A stretch of DNA of 45,431 nucleotides, taken from contig CAKZLZ010000179.1 of NCBI GenBank assembly GCA_937127435.1, positions 1-45,431 of the forward strand. The letters run 5' to 3'. Shown here one piece after another: positions 8,579 through 17,312 of the stretch; the stretch's first letter is position 1, and each line of letters opens with the position of its first letter. The notes beneath the pieces are model-generated. The model saw only the letters and a list, made by a program, of their open reading frames with translations. It had not been told where the DNA came from and did not search any database. The translations under genes and the position numbers were made by a program. The stretch is from an uncultured Verrucomicrobiota bacterium (GTDB lineage: Bacteria; Verrucomicrobiota; Kiritimatiellia; SS1-B-03-39; UBA6053).

Positions 8579-10367
8579 CATGGGTTTGATTCCGAAAACC
8601 GGCCGGAAGGATCCGAAAGTGCGCGGGCTGTTGCTCTCGATCTTTCTGATACTGTGCGTGGGCGCGGCGAGCATGATGGTGCCGTTTCTATTGATGCTGT
8701 CGGGGAGTACCCGGACGGGAGTGGATTTGCATGAGTTCAGTTTGGTGCCCCGTTTTGTTTTTGATGAAGAACTGCTGTTTCAAAAATATGTGGAAGGATT
8801 GTATAACGAGTCTCCGTCGGATTTGCGGTCGGCCTGGGGGACGGCGCATCGGGATTTTTCCGAAATCGAATTGTTGCCTGACGTCGATTTTGTCTCGGTG
8901 GGTTTGTGGAATGATTTTTTAGAGATTACCGATCTGCGACCCCATGAACGTTTTGCCGGTTTTGTATATACACCGATCAGCCGGGGGCGTCCGTTGAATG
9001 TCCGCAGGTTTATGCATGCGTTAGTGAAGCGTTTTGACGGATCTGTGGATACAATGAACCGGGCGCTGGAAACGGGTTTTAAAGATTGGAATTCGTTTCG
9101 GGTTTTACCGGCGGATACCCGGAACCGTCAGGGATATCAAACGGCAACAGATTTTGATTATGCATGGCAAAAGTATGCGAAGGAAGAAGCGCCTGAATGG
9201 AGTGTGGGTGTTTATAATCTCGAGGCCTATTTTCATGAGCGGGTGACCGCGACGCTTCAGGGACGGGATGCAGAACGAATACGGCTGCCGGATCTTGCAA
9301 GTGCTGAGGTGGAGAACTGGGAGTTGTTTGTGCGGGAAGTGGTTCATCCCGGATATGTGAAAATGGATTCTGCTTACCAGGAATTATGGCGGGAGTTTTT
9401 ACATGCGCGGTATGTAAATCTGGAAAGTTTGAATCAGGTAAGCGGTCAGACGATTGGCGCATGGAATGAAATTGAAATACCGGTCATGATTCAGGATGCC
9501 GGAAGCCTGTCTGCCGATTGGCTGGCCTTTCTGGAAGGGTGGAAAGATTTGGAAACCGGGCGCACGTTTCAAATTCCTTTGGAAGGATTGCGGCTGGAAA
9601 GCGTGGATATGCTTTGGCGGGCGGTGAGCGGGGAAGATCCTCCGATTCAGCAGGCGGATCAAATGCAATTTCAAAAACACAGATCCGAAATACGGAAAGC
9701 ATTTTTGATTCAGAATTATGCCACGGTTTGGGAGATCCTGATTGTGTATGGACGCGGGTTGTGGGTGACGGTGGTGTACTGTGCAGGTGCGGTGTTGATT
9801 GCGTTGATTGTCAATCCGCTGGCGGCCTATGCGCTCAGCCGCTTTCGTCCCAAGAACAGTTATGCGTTTTTATTGTATCTTTTACTCACCATGGCTTTCC
9901 CGCCCATGGTGACCCAGATTCCGTTGTTTCTGATGTTACGGGATTTACATTTACTCAACACTTTCTGGGCGCTGTTGCTCCCGGGTATGGCGCATGGGTA
10001 TTCGATCTTTTTGCTCAAGGGCTTCTTTGATTCGTTGCCACGTGAGCTTTACGAAAGTGCATCCCTGGACGGGGCGGGGGAACTGCTGATGTTTCGGGTG
10101 ATTACCTTGAGTTTGTCGAAACCGATTCTGGCGGTGATTGCGCTCAGTGCCTTTGTAAATGCGTATACCGGATTTATGTTTGCGCTGTTGATCTGTCAGG
10201 ATGAGCGGATGTGGACGCTGATGGTTTGGTTGTATCAGCTTCAGCAAAATTATGGACCGGGGGTGATGAACGCCGCCTTTGTGTTGGCGGCGGTTCCGAC
10301 CTTGGTGGTATTCCTGCTTGCCCAGCGCCAGATCCTCCGCGGGATTGTGGTGCCGAGTGAGAAATAA
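8571..10367 (+). CDS. ABC permease (MalG-type) with large extracytoplasmic insertion
   Basis: 598 aa, twice the normal ~280 aa of MalG-type permeases. After a first helix (about 19-42, LLLSIFLILCVGAASMMVPFLLML) comes a ~345-residue soluble insertion, rich in Trp, Asp, Glu and Arg, placed outside the membrane by topology. The permease core resumes near residue 390 with five helices and an intact EAA loop, ELYESASLDGAGELLMFRVI. I recognise no domain in the insertion. ATG 8571 overlaps the fusion gene by 8 bases; ATG 8580 is a close alternative. It forms the second half of the heterodimeric channel with the 5891-8578 protein. Confidence 0.87.
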   Translation: MINMGLIPKTGRKDPKVRGLLLSIFLILCVGAASMMVPFLLMLSGSTRTGVDLHEFSLVPRFVFDEELLFQKYVEGLYNESPSDLRSAWGTAHRDFSEIELLPDVDFVSVGLWNDFLEITDLRPHERFAGFVYTPISRGRPLNVRRFMHALVKRFDGSVDTMNRALETGFKDWNSFRVLPADTRNRQGYQTATDFDYAWQKYAKEEAPEWSVGVYNLEAYFHERVTATLQGRDAERIRLPDLASAEVENWELFVREVVHPGYVKMDSAYQELWREFLHARYVNLESLNQVSGQTIGAWNEIEIPVMIQDAGSLSADWLAFLEGWKDLETGRTFQIPLEGLRLESVDMLWRAVSGEDPPIQQADQMQFQKHRSEIRKAFLIQNYATVWEILIVYGRGLWVTVVYCAGAVLIALIVNPLAAYALSRFRPKNSYAFLLYLLLTMAFPPMVTQIPLFLMLRDLHLLNTFWALLLPGMAHGYSIFLLKGFFDSLPRELYESASLDGAGELLMFRVITLSLSKPILAVIALSAFVNAYTGFMFALLICQDERMWTLMVWLYQLQQNYGPGVMNAAFVLAAVPTLVVFLLAQRQILRGIVVPSEK

Positions 10368-10376
10368 GGGTGATGG

Positions 10377-10481
10377 AGACACAGACATTCCTGTCTGTGA
10401 CCGGGGGTGGTATTGCCACCCGCGCAAACTTTTCACGCGCGGCGTAGCCGCTTGTGGTCACAGACAGGAATGTCTGTGTCA
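10377..10481. repeat. 105-bp REP-like palindrome, copy 1
   Basis: Perfect 23-bp terminal inverted arms (10379-10401 and 10457-10479). Each arm contains its own 7-bp hairpin (ACAGACA-TTCC-TGTCTGT). The centre holds two further stems, GGTGG/CCACC and GCGGC/GCCGC. It is the same length as copy 2 at 11131 and in direct orientation to it. Its right edge supplies the TGA stop codon of the adjacent transposase. Confidence 0.9.
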
Positions 10482-11078
10482 CGGATTTAGAAAAGTATAT
10501 TCATGTTTCTGTAAGTGAGCTTTGATAGGGTTGTCTAGGATGTAGTTTATGAAATGATGATACTGCGCTTCACTTTGTACGATGTGATCGTATGACTCAT
10601 CCATCCAAAATGTGCCGGAGGTGCCGAGTTGCAAATTTGCCATTCGCGCACTACATCCTTTCATACCTTTCAGAATATATGAGAGTGTTTCGTTTTTGAA
10701 AGGTTCGAGAAGCAAGTGTGCGTGGTTGGGCATGATGACACCATGATGAATCCTGTGCCGTTCGCCGTGGAACCTTAAAAATACATCTGAAATAATTGTA
10801 CGCAACTTTGAGTCTTTCAGTATGCATTCACCATAACCTGCATCCAACCAGTCCTCGAGCCTGTTGCCGAATCTGCGATGATAGATTTTCCATGTTTGAT
10901 GATTCCATGGGGTTGGATTCAATTTGAGCCAGATGTCCCGTTCTAGCTTCCACGTCTTTAATTTTTTTGAGGGGAGGGAATCTGCCAATCGAAAAGTAGT
11001 CCAGTAGATGGCACCCGCTTGTGTCCAGTGGGGAAGGTTGCGTCGGGTGATGGTGATGGGTAGGTGTGGGTTCTTCAT
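10479..11078 (-). CDS. REP-associated tyrosine transposase (RAYT, Y1/HUH family)
   Basis: 199-aa member of the IS200/IS605-like Y1 family. HUH motif MPNHAHLLLEP (His119, His121) coordinates the metal; the likely catalytic Tyr163 lies in FWMDESYDHIV, followed by the RAYT-typical HHFINYILDNPIKA. Such proteins process single-stranded REP hairpins. Flanking 105-bp palindromes on both sides fit a RAYT with its cognate REPs. The TGA stop is formed by the edge of copy 1 (10479-10481). The gene appears intact, with no frameshift, so it may be active. Confidence 0.92.
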   Translation of the reverse strand: MKNPHLPITITRRNLPHWTQAGAIYWTTFRLADSLPSKKLKTWKLERDIWLKLNPTPWNHQTWKIYHRRFGNRLEDWLDAGYGECILKDSKLRTIISDVFLRFHGERHRIHHGVIMPNHAHLLLEPFKNETLSYILKGMKGCSARMANLQLGTSGTFWMDESYDHIVQSEAQYHHFINYILDNPIKAHLQKHEYTFLNP

Positions 11079-11130
11079 ATTTCCCCGAAAGCAGTGAGTT
11101 TGAGTTTTTCCGGGAAAAAGCTGAAAAAAG

Positions 11131-11235
11131 TGACACAGACATTCCTGTCTGTGACCGGGGGTGGTATTGCCGCCCGCGCAAACTTTTCACGCACGGCTTC
11201 GCCGTTCGTGGTCACAGACAGGAATGTCTGTGTCA
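11131..11235. repeat. 105-bp REP-like palindrome, copy 2
   Basis: Perfect 25-bp inverted arms (11131-11155 and 11211-11235). It is near-identical to copy 1, differing only at scattered central positions; changes in its inner stem (GGCTTCGCC in place of GGCGTAGCC) keep the pairing. It lies 52 bp upstream of the transposase start, so the gene is bracketed by direct copies of its probable substrate. Confidence 0.9.
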
Positions 11236-11289
11236 CCCTAAGCTTTTGACTTGCCAGATGCAGGTTGAGAGGGCAGTTTTCGCGCTACT

Positions 11290-12768
11290 ATGAGTAGCGA
11301 AAAATGTATTTCTTATGAAGATTTCGGGGCGGTGGGTGATGGAGTGGCGGATGATTTACCGGCGATCTGCGCCGCACATGCGCATGCGAATGCCAAAGGG
11401 TTGCCGGTAAAAACCAAAGGCAATGCCATCTATCATCTGGGCAGTCAGGCGCTGACTGCGCTCATTCAAACCGATACCGATTGGAATACTTCCCGTTTTA
11501 CCATTGATGACCGGGAGGTAGAGGACCACAGCAAAGCATTGTTTCACATTGCTTCTAAAATTGAACCCATTGAATTGAATATTGATTGTTTGTCCAGGGA
11601 CCAAAAGCAATTGGATCTGAAACCGGCTGGTGACTGTTATGTGCAGGTTGAAGATGAGTCCACCAAAAGATTTATTCGCAGGGGTTTGAACCGAAACGAG
11701 GGATACGCCCAGCAGGACAGTTTTATTTTACGCAAAGACGGTTCGGTGGAGGGCCCCATCGATTGGGACTATGAATCGATTACCCGGGTGGAGGCCCACT
11801 TGATTGATGAAACTGCGCTTCGGGTTCGCGGGGGAATCTTTACGACTTATGCAAACCGGATGCGGCAGGAGGTGGGATACAATTATTGGGGACGCAGTAT
11901 TTCGGTCACGCGTTCGAATACCGAAGTGGAGGGGGTAACGCATTATGTGGGTGGTGAAACGGATGAGGGTCAACCTTACCGTGGGTTTTTGGATGTGAGG
12001 AATTGTGCGAATGTCACGCTCCGGAATTGTTTTGTCACCGGCCACAAAATGTACAGCACGATTGGTTCTGCAGGAGAACCGGTGTCGATGGGATCCTATG
12101 ACCTCCATGCCAACCATGTGGTGAACTTGCGATTGATGCACTGCCGGATGAACCACATTCTGGACCGGAGCCTTTGGGGGGTTATCGGCACAAACTTTTG
12201 TAAAAATATTCTGCTGGAAGATTGCACACTATCCAGAATGGATGTGCATATGGGCGTTTCCGGTGGATATACTTTGAAAAGATGTACGCTGGGGCACATG
12301 GGTTTAAATGCCGTCGGACGTGGAAATCTTTTACTGGAAGCTTCAACCATTTATGGATATTCCCTGATCAATTTCCGGGGGGATTATGGCAGTATTTGGG
12401 ACGGGGATGTGGTGGTCAAGGACTGCCGGTGGTTCCCGGGTTATGAAGGTGAAGTGGAGCCGATGATGTTTAATGTGATCAATGACGGGATGCATGACTT
12501 TGGATATGCGTGCAGCATGCCCCGGCATATTACGGTGGACGGATTGACAGTGGATGACCGGAACCATCCGGATGGATATGAAGGTTTGGTATTCTTCCCG
12601 GATCCCGACAGAGGGGCCGAAGGGGCATTGCCGGATTCGCGGCCCTTTCCGTATGAGCGAAGTAAATCCATTCAGGTGAAAAGCTTGGTGGCATTAAGCG
12701 GAAAAGAATTCCGGGTATCTGGCAATACCGAACTTGAAAAACAGGTGGCGGTCACTCGGGAGAATTAA
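11290..12768 (+). CDS. Right-handed beta-helix (pectate-lyase-superfamily) protein
   Basis: 492 aa. It starts with ISYEDFGAVGDGVADD, the signature opening of the pectate_lyase_3/GH28/GH55-type parallel beta-helix superfamily. Successive coils are seen as repeated N-x-x-L/V strands (NCANVTLRNCFVTGH, NHVVNLRLMHCRM, FCKNILLEDCTLSRM, GYTLKRCTLGHM). No signal peptide is present, so it is probably cytoplasmic, unlike typical secreted lyases. GAGAGGG lies upstream of ATG 11290. The substrate is unknown; catalytic residues cannot be assigned with confidence. It may be transcribed with putP and the aldo/keto reductase downstream. Confidence 0.75.
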   Translation: MSSEKCISYEDFGAVGDGVADDLPAICAAHAHANAKGLPVKTKGNAIYHLGSQALTALIQTDTDWNTSRFTIDDREVEDHSKALFHIASKIEPIELNIDCLSRDQKQLDLKPAGDCYVQVEDESTKRFIRRGLNRNEGYAQQDSFILRKDGSVEGPIDWDYESITRVEAHLIDETALRVRGGIFTTYANRMRQEVGYNYWGRSISVTRSNTEVEGVTHYVGGETDEGQPYRGFLDVRNCANVTLRNCFVTGHKMYSTIGSAGEPVSMGSYDLHANHVVNLRLMHCRMNHILDRSLWGVIGTNFCKNILLEDCTLSRMDVHMGVSGGYTLKRCTLGHMGLNAVGRGNLLLEASTIYGYSLINFRGDYGSIWDGDVVVKDCRWFPGYEGEVEPMMFNVINDGMHDFGYACSMPRHITVDGLTVDDRNHPDGYEGLVFFPDPDRGAEGALPDSRPFPYERSKSIQVKSLVALSGKEFRVSGNTELEKQVAVTREN

Positions 12769-12810
12769 GAATGGGGTGGATCCAGGATGGGTGTGGCAAA
12801 GAAGTTGGTT

Positions 12811-12973
12811 TACGCCGGAGTTCCCCTGGCCGTCGCGAGCGACAGCTCGGGCAGGCGCGTTTATGCGGAAGTTATAAGGGACGTTTACGGTCCGGTTTCA
12901 TTTTGCTGCGGTATTTCACCCAACCCCTAAAGGGGATTGGGGCACTTCCGCGTAAACGCGGGACTCTGGCGTA
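12811..12973. repeat. 163-bp palindromic intergenic element
   Basis: Outer arms TACGCCGGAG (12811-12820) and CTCTGGCGTA (12964-12973) pair with one mismatch. Inner arms of 17 bp (12857-12873 and 12944-12960, CGCGTTTATGCGGAAGT) pair with one mismatch. Further stems are CGAGC/GCTCG and CCAACCCC/GGGGATTGG. It has no coding potential and differs from the RAYT-associated repeat. It fills most of the 293-base gap between the beta-helix gene and putP. Confidence 0.75.
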
Positions 12974-13061
12974 GCGATTCACAGATGATTGAGGGACCGT
13001 CCCCCATTCCCGGAGTCAGTTCCCGGTTGACGAAGCGCTGTGGATCGTTCATCCATAAACT

Positions 13062-14477
13062 ATGACAGAATCCACTATTATCGGTATCTCCTTCGGCATC
13101 TACATTCTTTTCATGTTTGGCATTGGGATTGCCGCCTATGTAAAAACCAAGGATTTGGAAGACTACCTGATCGGTGGACGCAAGATGAATTATTTTGTGA
13201 CCGCGCTGAGTGCCTGTGCTTCAGATATGAGTGGGTGGCTGATCATGGGACTGCCGGGGGCTATTTTCGTGGCCGGACTTTACGAAGCCTGGATTGCGGT
13301 GGCGCTGTTTATCGGTATCGCTCTGAATTGGCAGTTTGTAGCGAAACCCCTTCGGGTCCAAAGCGAAAAATTAGGGGCCATCACGATCTCTGAATATTTT
13401 GAAAAACGTTTTAATGACCGGAGTGGAACTTTGCGGCTGATCACGGCGGTGGTGATTCTGGTTTTCTTTTTTATCTACACGATTTCCGGTTTGGTGGCGG
13501 GAGGGAAATTGTTTAACTCCGTGTTCGGGGTTGATTACCGGGTGGCGGTATTGGTCTCCGGTTTGGCGGTGGTGCTTTACACTTCGGTTGGTGGATTTAT
13601 CGCTGTATCCTGGACGGATATGATTCAGGGCTTGCTGATGATTTCGGCGTTGATTCTGGTGCCGGTATTTGCGTTGACCGCGGGGGAGTTTTCCGGTGGA
13701 TCTGCTGCGTCGGCATGGTCATGGGTTGAGCATCGGGGCACGGGAGATAAACTCACCCTGCTTACACTTTGCAGTACTTTCGGTTGGGGTTTGGGGTATT
13801 TCGGCATGCCCCATATTCTTACCCGTTTTATGGCCATTGACTCTCCGGACAATATTCGAAAAGCGAAAATCACCGCGATTCTATGGTCCTTGTTTTCGCT
13901 GACCGCGGCGGTGATGGTGGGGGTGAGTGGTATTGCCGCGTTGGGAGACGTTTCCGCCGACTTCGACAGTGAACGGGTTTTTATTTCATTGATCCAGCTC
14001 TTCTTCCATCCGGTTCCGGCCAGTATTTGTCTGGCAGCCATTTTGGCGGCAATTATGAGTACTGCGGATTCTCAACTGTTGGTATGCACCTCTGTCATTA
14101 CCGAGGATATTTACCGGACTTTTTTCAGACGGGAAGCGACCGAAAAAGAATTGGTACAGGTCGGGCGTATTGCGGTATTGGTGATTGCGGCCTTTGCCAT
14201 GTTGTTTGCCCTGGATCAAAACAGCAAAGTGATGGATTTGGTTTCGTATGCCTGGGCCGGCTTTGGAGCCGCTTTTGGTCCCGCCATGTTGTTCAGTTTA
14301 TACCGGACGCGCATGAGTGGCCGGGCCGCAGTTGCGGGAATATTGGTAGGCTTTACCACGGTGATCCTGTGGAAAAATTTATCCGGCGGGCTTTTTGATC
14401 TTTATGAAATCCTTCCCGGATTTATCTTTTCGTCTCTCGCAATATTACTAACCGACCTAAAAGGAAAACATGCATAA
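13062..14477 (+). CDS. putP: Sodium/proline symporter PutP (SSS family)
   Basis: 471-aa inner-membrane sodium/solute symporter with about 13 helices. PutP signatures are extensive: DYLIGGRKMNYFVTALSA, CASDMSGWLIMGLPGAIF, TISEYFEKRF, FIAVSWTDMIQG, GWGLGYFGMPHILTRFMA, AILAAIMSTADSQLLVC and SYAWAGFGAAFGP. These are the segments conserved with E. coli PutP, so proline is the likely substrate, although some SSS relatives move other solutes. It overlaps the next gene by 8 bases. The 163-bp palindromic element ends 88 bases upstream. Confidence 0.92.
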   Translation: MTESTIIGISFGIYILFMFGIGIAAYVKTKDLEDYLIGGRKMNYFVTALSACASDMSGWLIMGLPGAIFVAGLYEAWIAVALFIGIALNWQFVAKPLRVQSEKLGAITISEYFEKRFNDRSGTLRLITAVVILVFFFIYTISGLVAGGKLFNSVFGVDYRVAVLVSGLAVVLYTSVGGFIAVSWTDMIQGLLMISALILVPVFALTAGEFSGGSAASAWSWVEHRGTGDKLTLLTLCSTFGWGLGYFGMPHILTRFMAIDSPDNIRKAKITAILWSLFSLTAAVMVGVSGIAALGDVSADFDSERVFISLIQLFFHPVPASICLAAILAAIMSTADSQLLVCTSVITEDIYRTFFRREATEKELVQVGRIAVLVIAAFAMLFALDQNSKVMDLVSYAWAGFGAAFGPAMLFSLYRTRMSGRAAVAGILVGFTTVILWKNLSGGLFDLYEILPGFIFSSLAILLTDLKGKHA

Positions 14478-15348
14478 TTCTGTAATTCCCCGTCGCCCCT
14501 ACAATGCTGAAGTTGATTTATCGATTCTCGGATTTGGCGGGATTATTCTGATGGGACAGGAACAGGCGGCCGCCAACCGGGAAGTGGCCCGGGCCGTGGA
14601 TCGGGGGGTGAATTATTTTGATGTGGCGCCGGTGTATGGAAAAGGGGAGGCGGAAGAAAAGCTGGGGCCGGCATTGGCACCTTATCGCGATGACATTTTT
14701 CTTGCCTGCAAAACACACTTCAGGAGTGCGGAGCGGGCGAAGGCGTCATTGGAAAATTCCTTGCGGGTTTTGCAAACCGATCATTTTGATTTGTTTCAGT
14801 TTCACAATTTGAGTGAAGAGGCGGAGGTGGAAGAGGTCTTTGGACCCGGGGGGGCGATGGAAGTGGTGCAGGAAGCACAACGGGCCGGAAAAATTCGTCA
14901 CATCGGATTCAGCTGTCATCGTGAAGATACCGCTTTGGATCTGTTGGACCGTTTTGATTGGGACTCGGTGCTGTTTCCGCTGAATGTGGTTTGCATGATC
15001 AATGGAGATTTTGGAAATCGTTTGTTGGCAAAAGCCAAAGAAAAGAACGTGACCCGGTTGGCGCTTAAAGCTTTGGCACATACGCCTTGGGAGAATGCAA
15101 AAGTCAAAGAAGCGGCGGCATCCAAATGCTGGTACCGTCCGGTTGAAGATGATGAACTTGCGGATCTTGCCCTTCGCTATACGCTGAGTCTGGATGTCAC
15201 TTCAGCGGTTGCGCCCGGGGATGAATTTATTTACCGTATGGCGGAAGAGCGGGTTTCGGATTTTAAACCGCTGGCTGCAAATGAGGAAGTGCGATTGCGG
15301 GAACTGATCCGGGGAATGGAACCGATTTTTTCTAATCTGAACAAATGA
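14470..15348 (+). CDS. Aldo/keto reductase
   Basis: 292-aa NAD(P)H-dependent oxidoreductase of the AKR TIM-barrel superfamily. The catalytic tetrad is present: Asp51 and Tyr56 in NYFDVAPVYGKGEAEEKLG, Lys81 in LACKTHF and His112 in LFQFHNL. The substrate is not predictable. It begins inside the putP stop region (8-base overlap) with AAGGAAAAC as ribosome-binding site, so it is translationally coupled to the symporter. It lacks the C-terminal ferredoxin extension of some relatives. Confidence 0.9.
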   Translation: MHNSVIPRRPYNAEVDLSILGFGGIILMGQEQAAANREVARAVDRGVNYFDVAPVYGKGEAEEKLGPALAPYRDDIFLACKTHFRSAERAKASLENSLRVLQTDHFDLFQFHNLSEEAEVEEVFGPGGAMEVVQEAQRAGKIRHIGFSCHREDTALDLLDRFDWDSVLFPLNVVCMINGDFGNRLLAKAKEKNVTRLALKALAHTPWENAKVKEAAASKCWYRPVEDDELADLALRYTLSLDVTSAVAPGDEFIYRMAEERVSDFKPLAANEEVRLRELIRGMEPIFSNLNK

Positions 15349-15364
15349 GAGTCTGAGGTGAAGC

Positions 15365-16168
15365 ATGAAGATTAATCGAATTTGGCGGAAAGTTACCGAG
15401 TCCTGTACGATCGAAGGGAAACCGTATTTGTTCACGGCCTGGGGAGGAAGCAGAGATTCCGAACAGGAAGCGAAACAGAATGCGCAGGACAAACTAAAAC
15501 GGATCATCGAAAATTTTAATGGTAAGCAAGCGTTGTGGGCGTACGATTATGCGCATTCGGAAATTCGGGAACCGATTCAGGAGGAAGATGAGGCGCATGG
15601 GGAATCGCCGGAGTGGGTCATCACCCGCAACCGTTACGGCGCGTTGGTATTGAATATATCCGAGGTGGTGTTTATCGATGTGGATTGTTCGCCGGGCGGA
15701 TGCTTTGCCCTGTGGAGTCTGAAAGGAAAAGCAAAAGTTCTGGCACAAATAAATAAAACCATCGAAAGGGATGACATGGCCTGCCGGGTGTATGAAACCT
15801 ATGCCGGATATCGAATTGTCTGTACGGATAAATTATTGAAACCGGAGCATCCGGAATCGATCGCGCTTATGCAGAAATTTAAATCGGATAAACTGTATGC
15901 CACGCTTTGTTTGAAACATGAATGTTATCGCGCACGGCTCAGTCCCAAACCTTTTCGTCTCGGGGTGGAGGTGCCCAAGTTGACGGTTGAAAATGTGATG
16001 GAACCGGAAATGCAAAAATGGATCGGGGAATATGAAGGGGCTTCAAAAAACCGGGCGGTGTGTAAGTTGATTCTCGCCGGAGAAGACCATCGAACCCTCC
16101 CCGAAGTCAAACGCATCTTAGAGATTCATGACCGGTATTGCCTGAGTGGAGAGGACGCACTTGGCTGA
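15365..16168 (+). CDS. Hypothetical protein, Asp-x-Asp containing
   Basis: 267-aa soluble protein I do not recognise. It has a strong ribosome-binding site (GAGGTGA) before ATG 15365, 16 bases after the aldo/keto reductase. Visible points are VVFIDVDCSPGG (Asp105 and Asp107 after a hydrophobic strand), then CRVYETYAGYRIVCTD and a Cys/His-rich stretch (LCLKHECYRARLSPKPFRLG). A DxD after a beta strand followed by a basic strand recalls primase-polymerase or nucleotidyltransferase folds, but this is only a shape resemblance. No signal peptide or membrane helix. Confidence 0.6.
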   Translation: MKINRIWRKVTESCTIEGKPYLFTAWGGSRDSEQEAKQNAQDKLKRIIENFNGKQALWAYDYAHSEIREPIQEEDEAHGESPEWVITRNRYGALVLNISEVVFIDVDCSPGGCFALWSLKGKAKVLAQINKTIERDDMACRVYETYAGYRIVCTDKLLKPEHPESIALMQKFKSDKLYATLCLKHECYRARLSPKPFRLGVEVPKLTVENVMEPEMQKWIGEYEGASKNRAVCKLILAGEDHRTLPEVKRILEIHDRYCLSGEDALG

Positions 16169-16187
16169 GTGATCGGGGAACAGACTC

Positions 16188-16616
16188 ATGAATAAAAAGC
16201 ACGCAAAAACGAAATACGAATCCCCCTTCGCACGGGTGTTTACCAGCAATTCCAAGAAACGGGATTATTGGCAACCGCCGATTTTGTTGATTGCCCATCG
16301 GGATGAGCCTCACAATTTGGAAAAGGATTATTACGCAGAGGAGTCACTCGGGGCATCTATCGTCAGCCGGATTGCCGGCGTTATACTCAGTTTGTTTTTG
16401 ATGATTGGGGGTGTGAGCACGGCGTTTAGACCCTATGCCCTGTCAAGAGACATGACTGGAAAGGAGGCACCATACTCTGCGGGCATGGATGTGGCCTCCG
16501 GTTTGTTTTGCCTGATCCTGGGTGCGGTTATTTTCTGGTTCTGTACCCGGAAGTTATGGAAATCTTTGGTTGTCCGGATGCAGAACAAAAAATCACTTCC
16601 GACGCCGAATCATTAG
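16188..16616 (+). CDS. Hypothetical two-helix membrane protein
   Basis: 142 aa with a basic N-terminus, two transmembrane segments (about 57-80, IVSRIAGVILSLFLMIGGVSTAF, and 101-120, VASGLFCLILGAVIFWFC) and a basic C-terminal tail. GGGGAA precedes ATG 16188. It follows the hypothetical gene by 19 bases and is probably in the same transcript. Its 3' end overlaps the convergent PEP-CTERM gene by 24 bases. No family is recognised. Confidence 0.6.
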   Translation: MNKKHAKTKYESPFARVFTSNSKKRDYWQPPILLIAHRDEPHNLEKDYYAEESLGASIVSRIAGVILSLFLMIGGVSTAFRPYALSRDMTGKEAPYSAGMDVASGLFCLILGAVIFWFCTRKLWKSLVVRMQNKKSLPTPNH

Positions 16617-17279
16617 AAACGCCAAGCCACCCATGAGCAGTAAAGCCAGAGAGCCGGGTTCGGGAATGGCGGTGATTTCAAGCACGTTGATGTATCCGAA
16701 CGATGAGCCTGATTGCCGTTGTACGGTGAAGGCGATTTCGTCACTCCCATCCGGGGTGATGTTCGCAAAGGTGACGGTATTACCGGTGTTATCAACCGCC
16801 TGTAAGATCCGCTGAGTACTTCCGGTCAAGGTTCCGGCGGTTAAGTCATATTGGGTGTAACGGGTACCGGAGGCATCTCTTGAAGCGAAGAGTTTCAGGT
16901 CGTATGTAAGGCTGTCATCCAAGTTGGACAGAGTTACGGTGAATAAATCTCCGGAATCGAAGTAGAGGAAATCCTGGTTGGCGGTAAGGTCGTAACCGGT
17001 AGTGTAGGGGGAGAGACTGGTTCCGTCGTTGTTATTAGCGATGGTTCCGGTAGCCACAGCACTAAGATTAATTGCCCCTGTTTGCAATCCACCCGAATCG
17101 ACCAACCCGGTGATGGTTTGGCTGGGCCAGGTGTATGGGCCGGTTGCAGTTGCGGTGATATTATTCCAGTTTCCAGACGTGGTGTTATTGCTTGCACCAA
17201 AATCCACATAATAGGTGGAGGCGGATGCGTATTGTGCAAAGGCGAAAATAAGCAGAGCGGACTTTAGATATTTTTTCAT
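16593..17279 (-). CDS. PEP-CTERM sorting-domain protein
   Basis: 228 aa: signal peptide MKKYLKSALLIFAFAQYASA, then STYYVDFGASNN and an Asn/Thr/Gly/Ser-rich beta-sandwich-like region, ending in IPEPGSLALLLMGGLAFLMIRRRK, a textbook PEP-CTERM signal for exosortase. A conventional promoter lies upstream (17313-17341). The neighbouring remnant at 17402-17603 is a deleted paralogue of this gene. Its 3' end overlaps the convergent membrane-protein gene by 24 bases. Confidence 0.9.
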   Translation of the reverse strand: MKKYLKSALLIFAFAQYASASTYYVDFGASNNTTSGNWNNITATATGPYTWPSQTITGLVDSGGLQTGAINLSAVATGTIANNNDGTSLSPYTTGYDLTANQDFLYFDSGDLFTVTLSNLDDSLTYDLKLFASRDASGTRYTQYDLTAGTLTGSTQRILQAVDNTGNTVTFANITPDGSDEIAFTVQRQSGSSFGYINVLEITAIPEPGSLALLLMGGLAFLMIRRRK

Positions 17280-17312
17280 AGCGTTTAAAGAGTTTGGGTT
17301 AATACTAACTCT

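Noticed and set aside
12771..12974. 67-aa ORF in the gap before putP
   Set aside because: Consists of the palindromic element; no SD or protein-like pattern.
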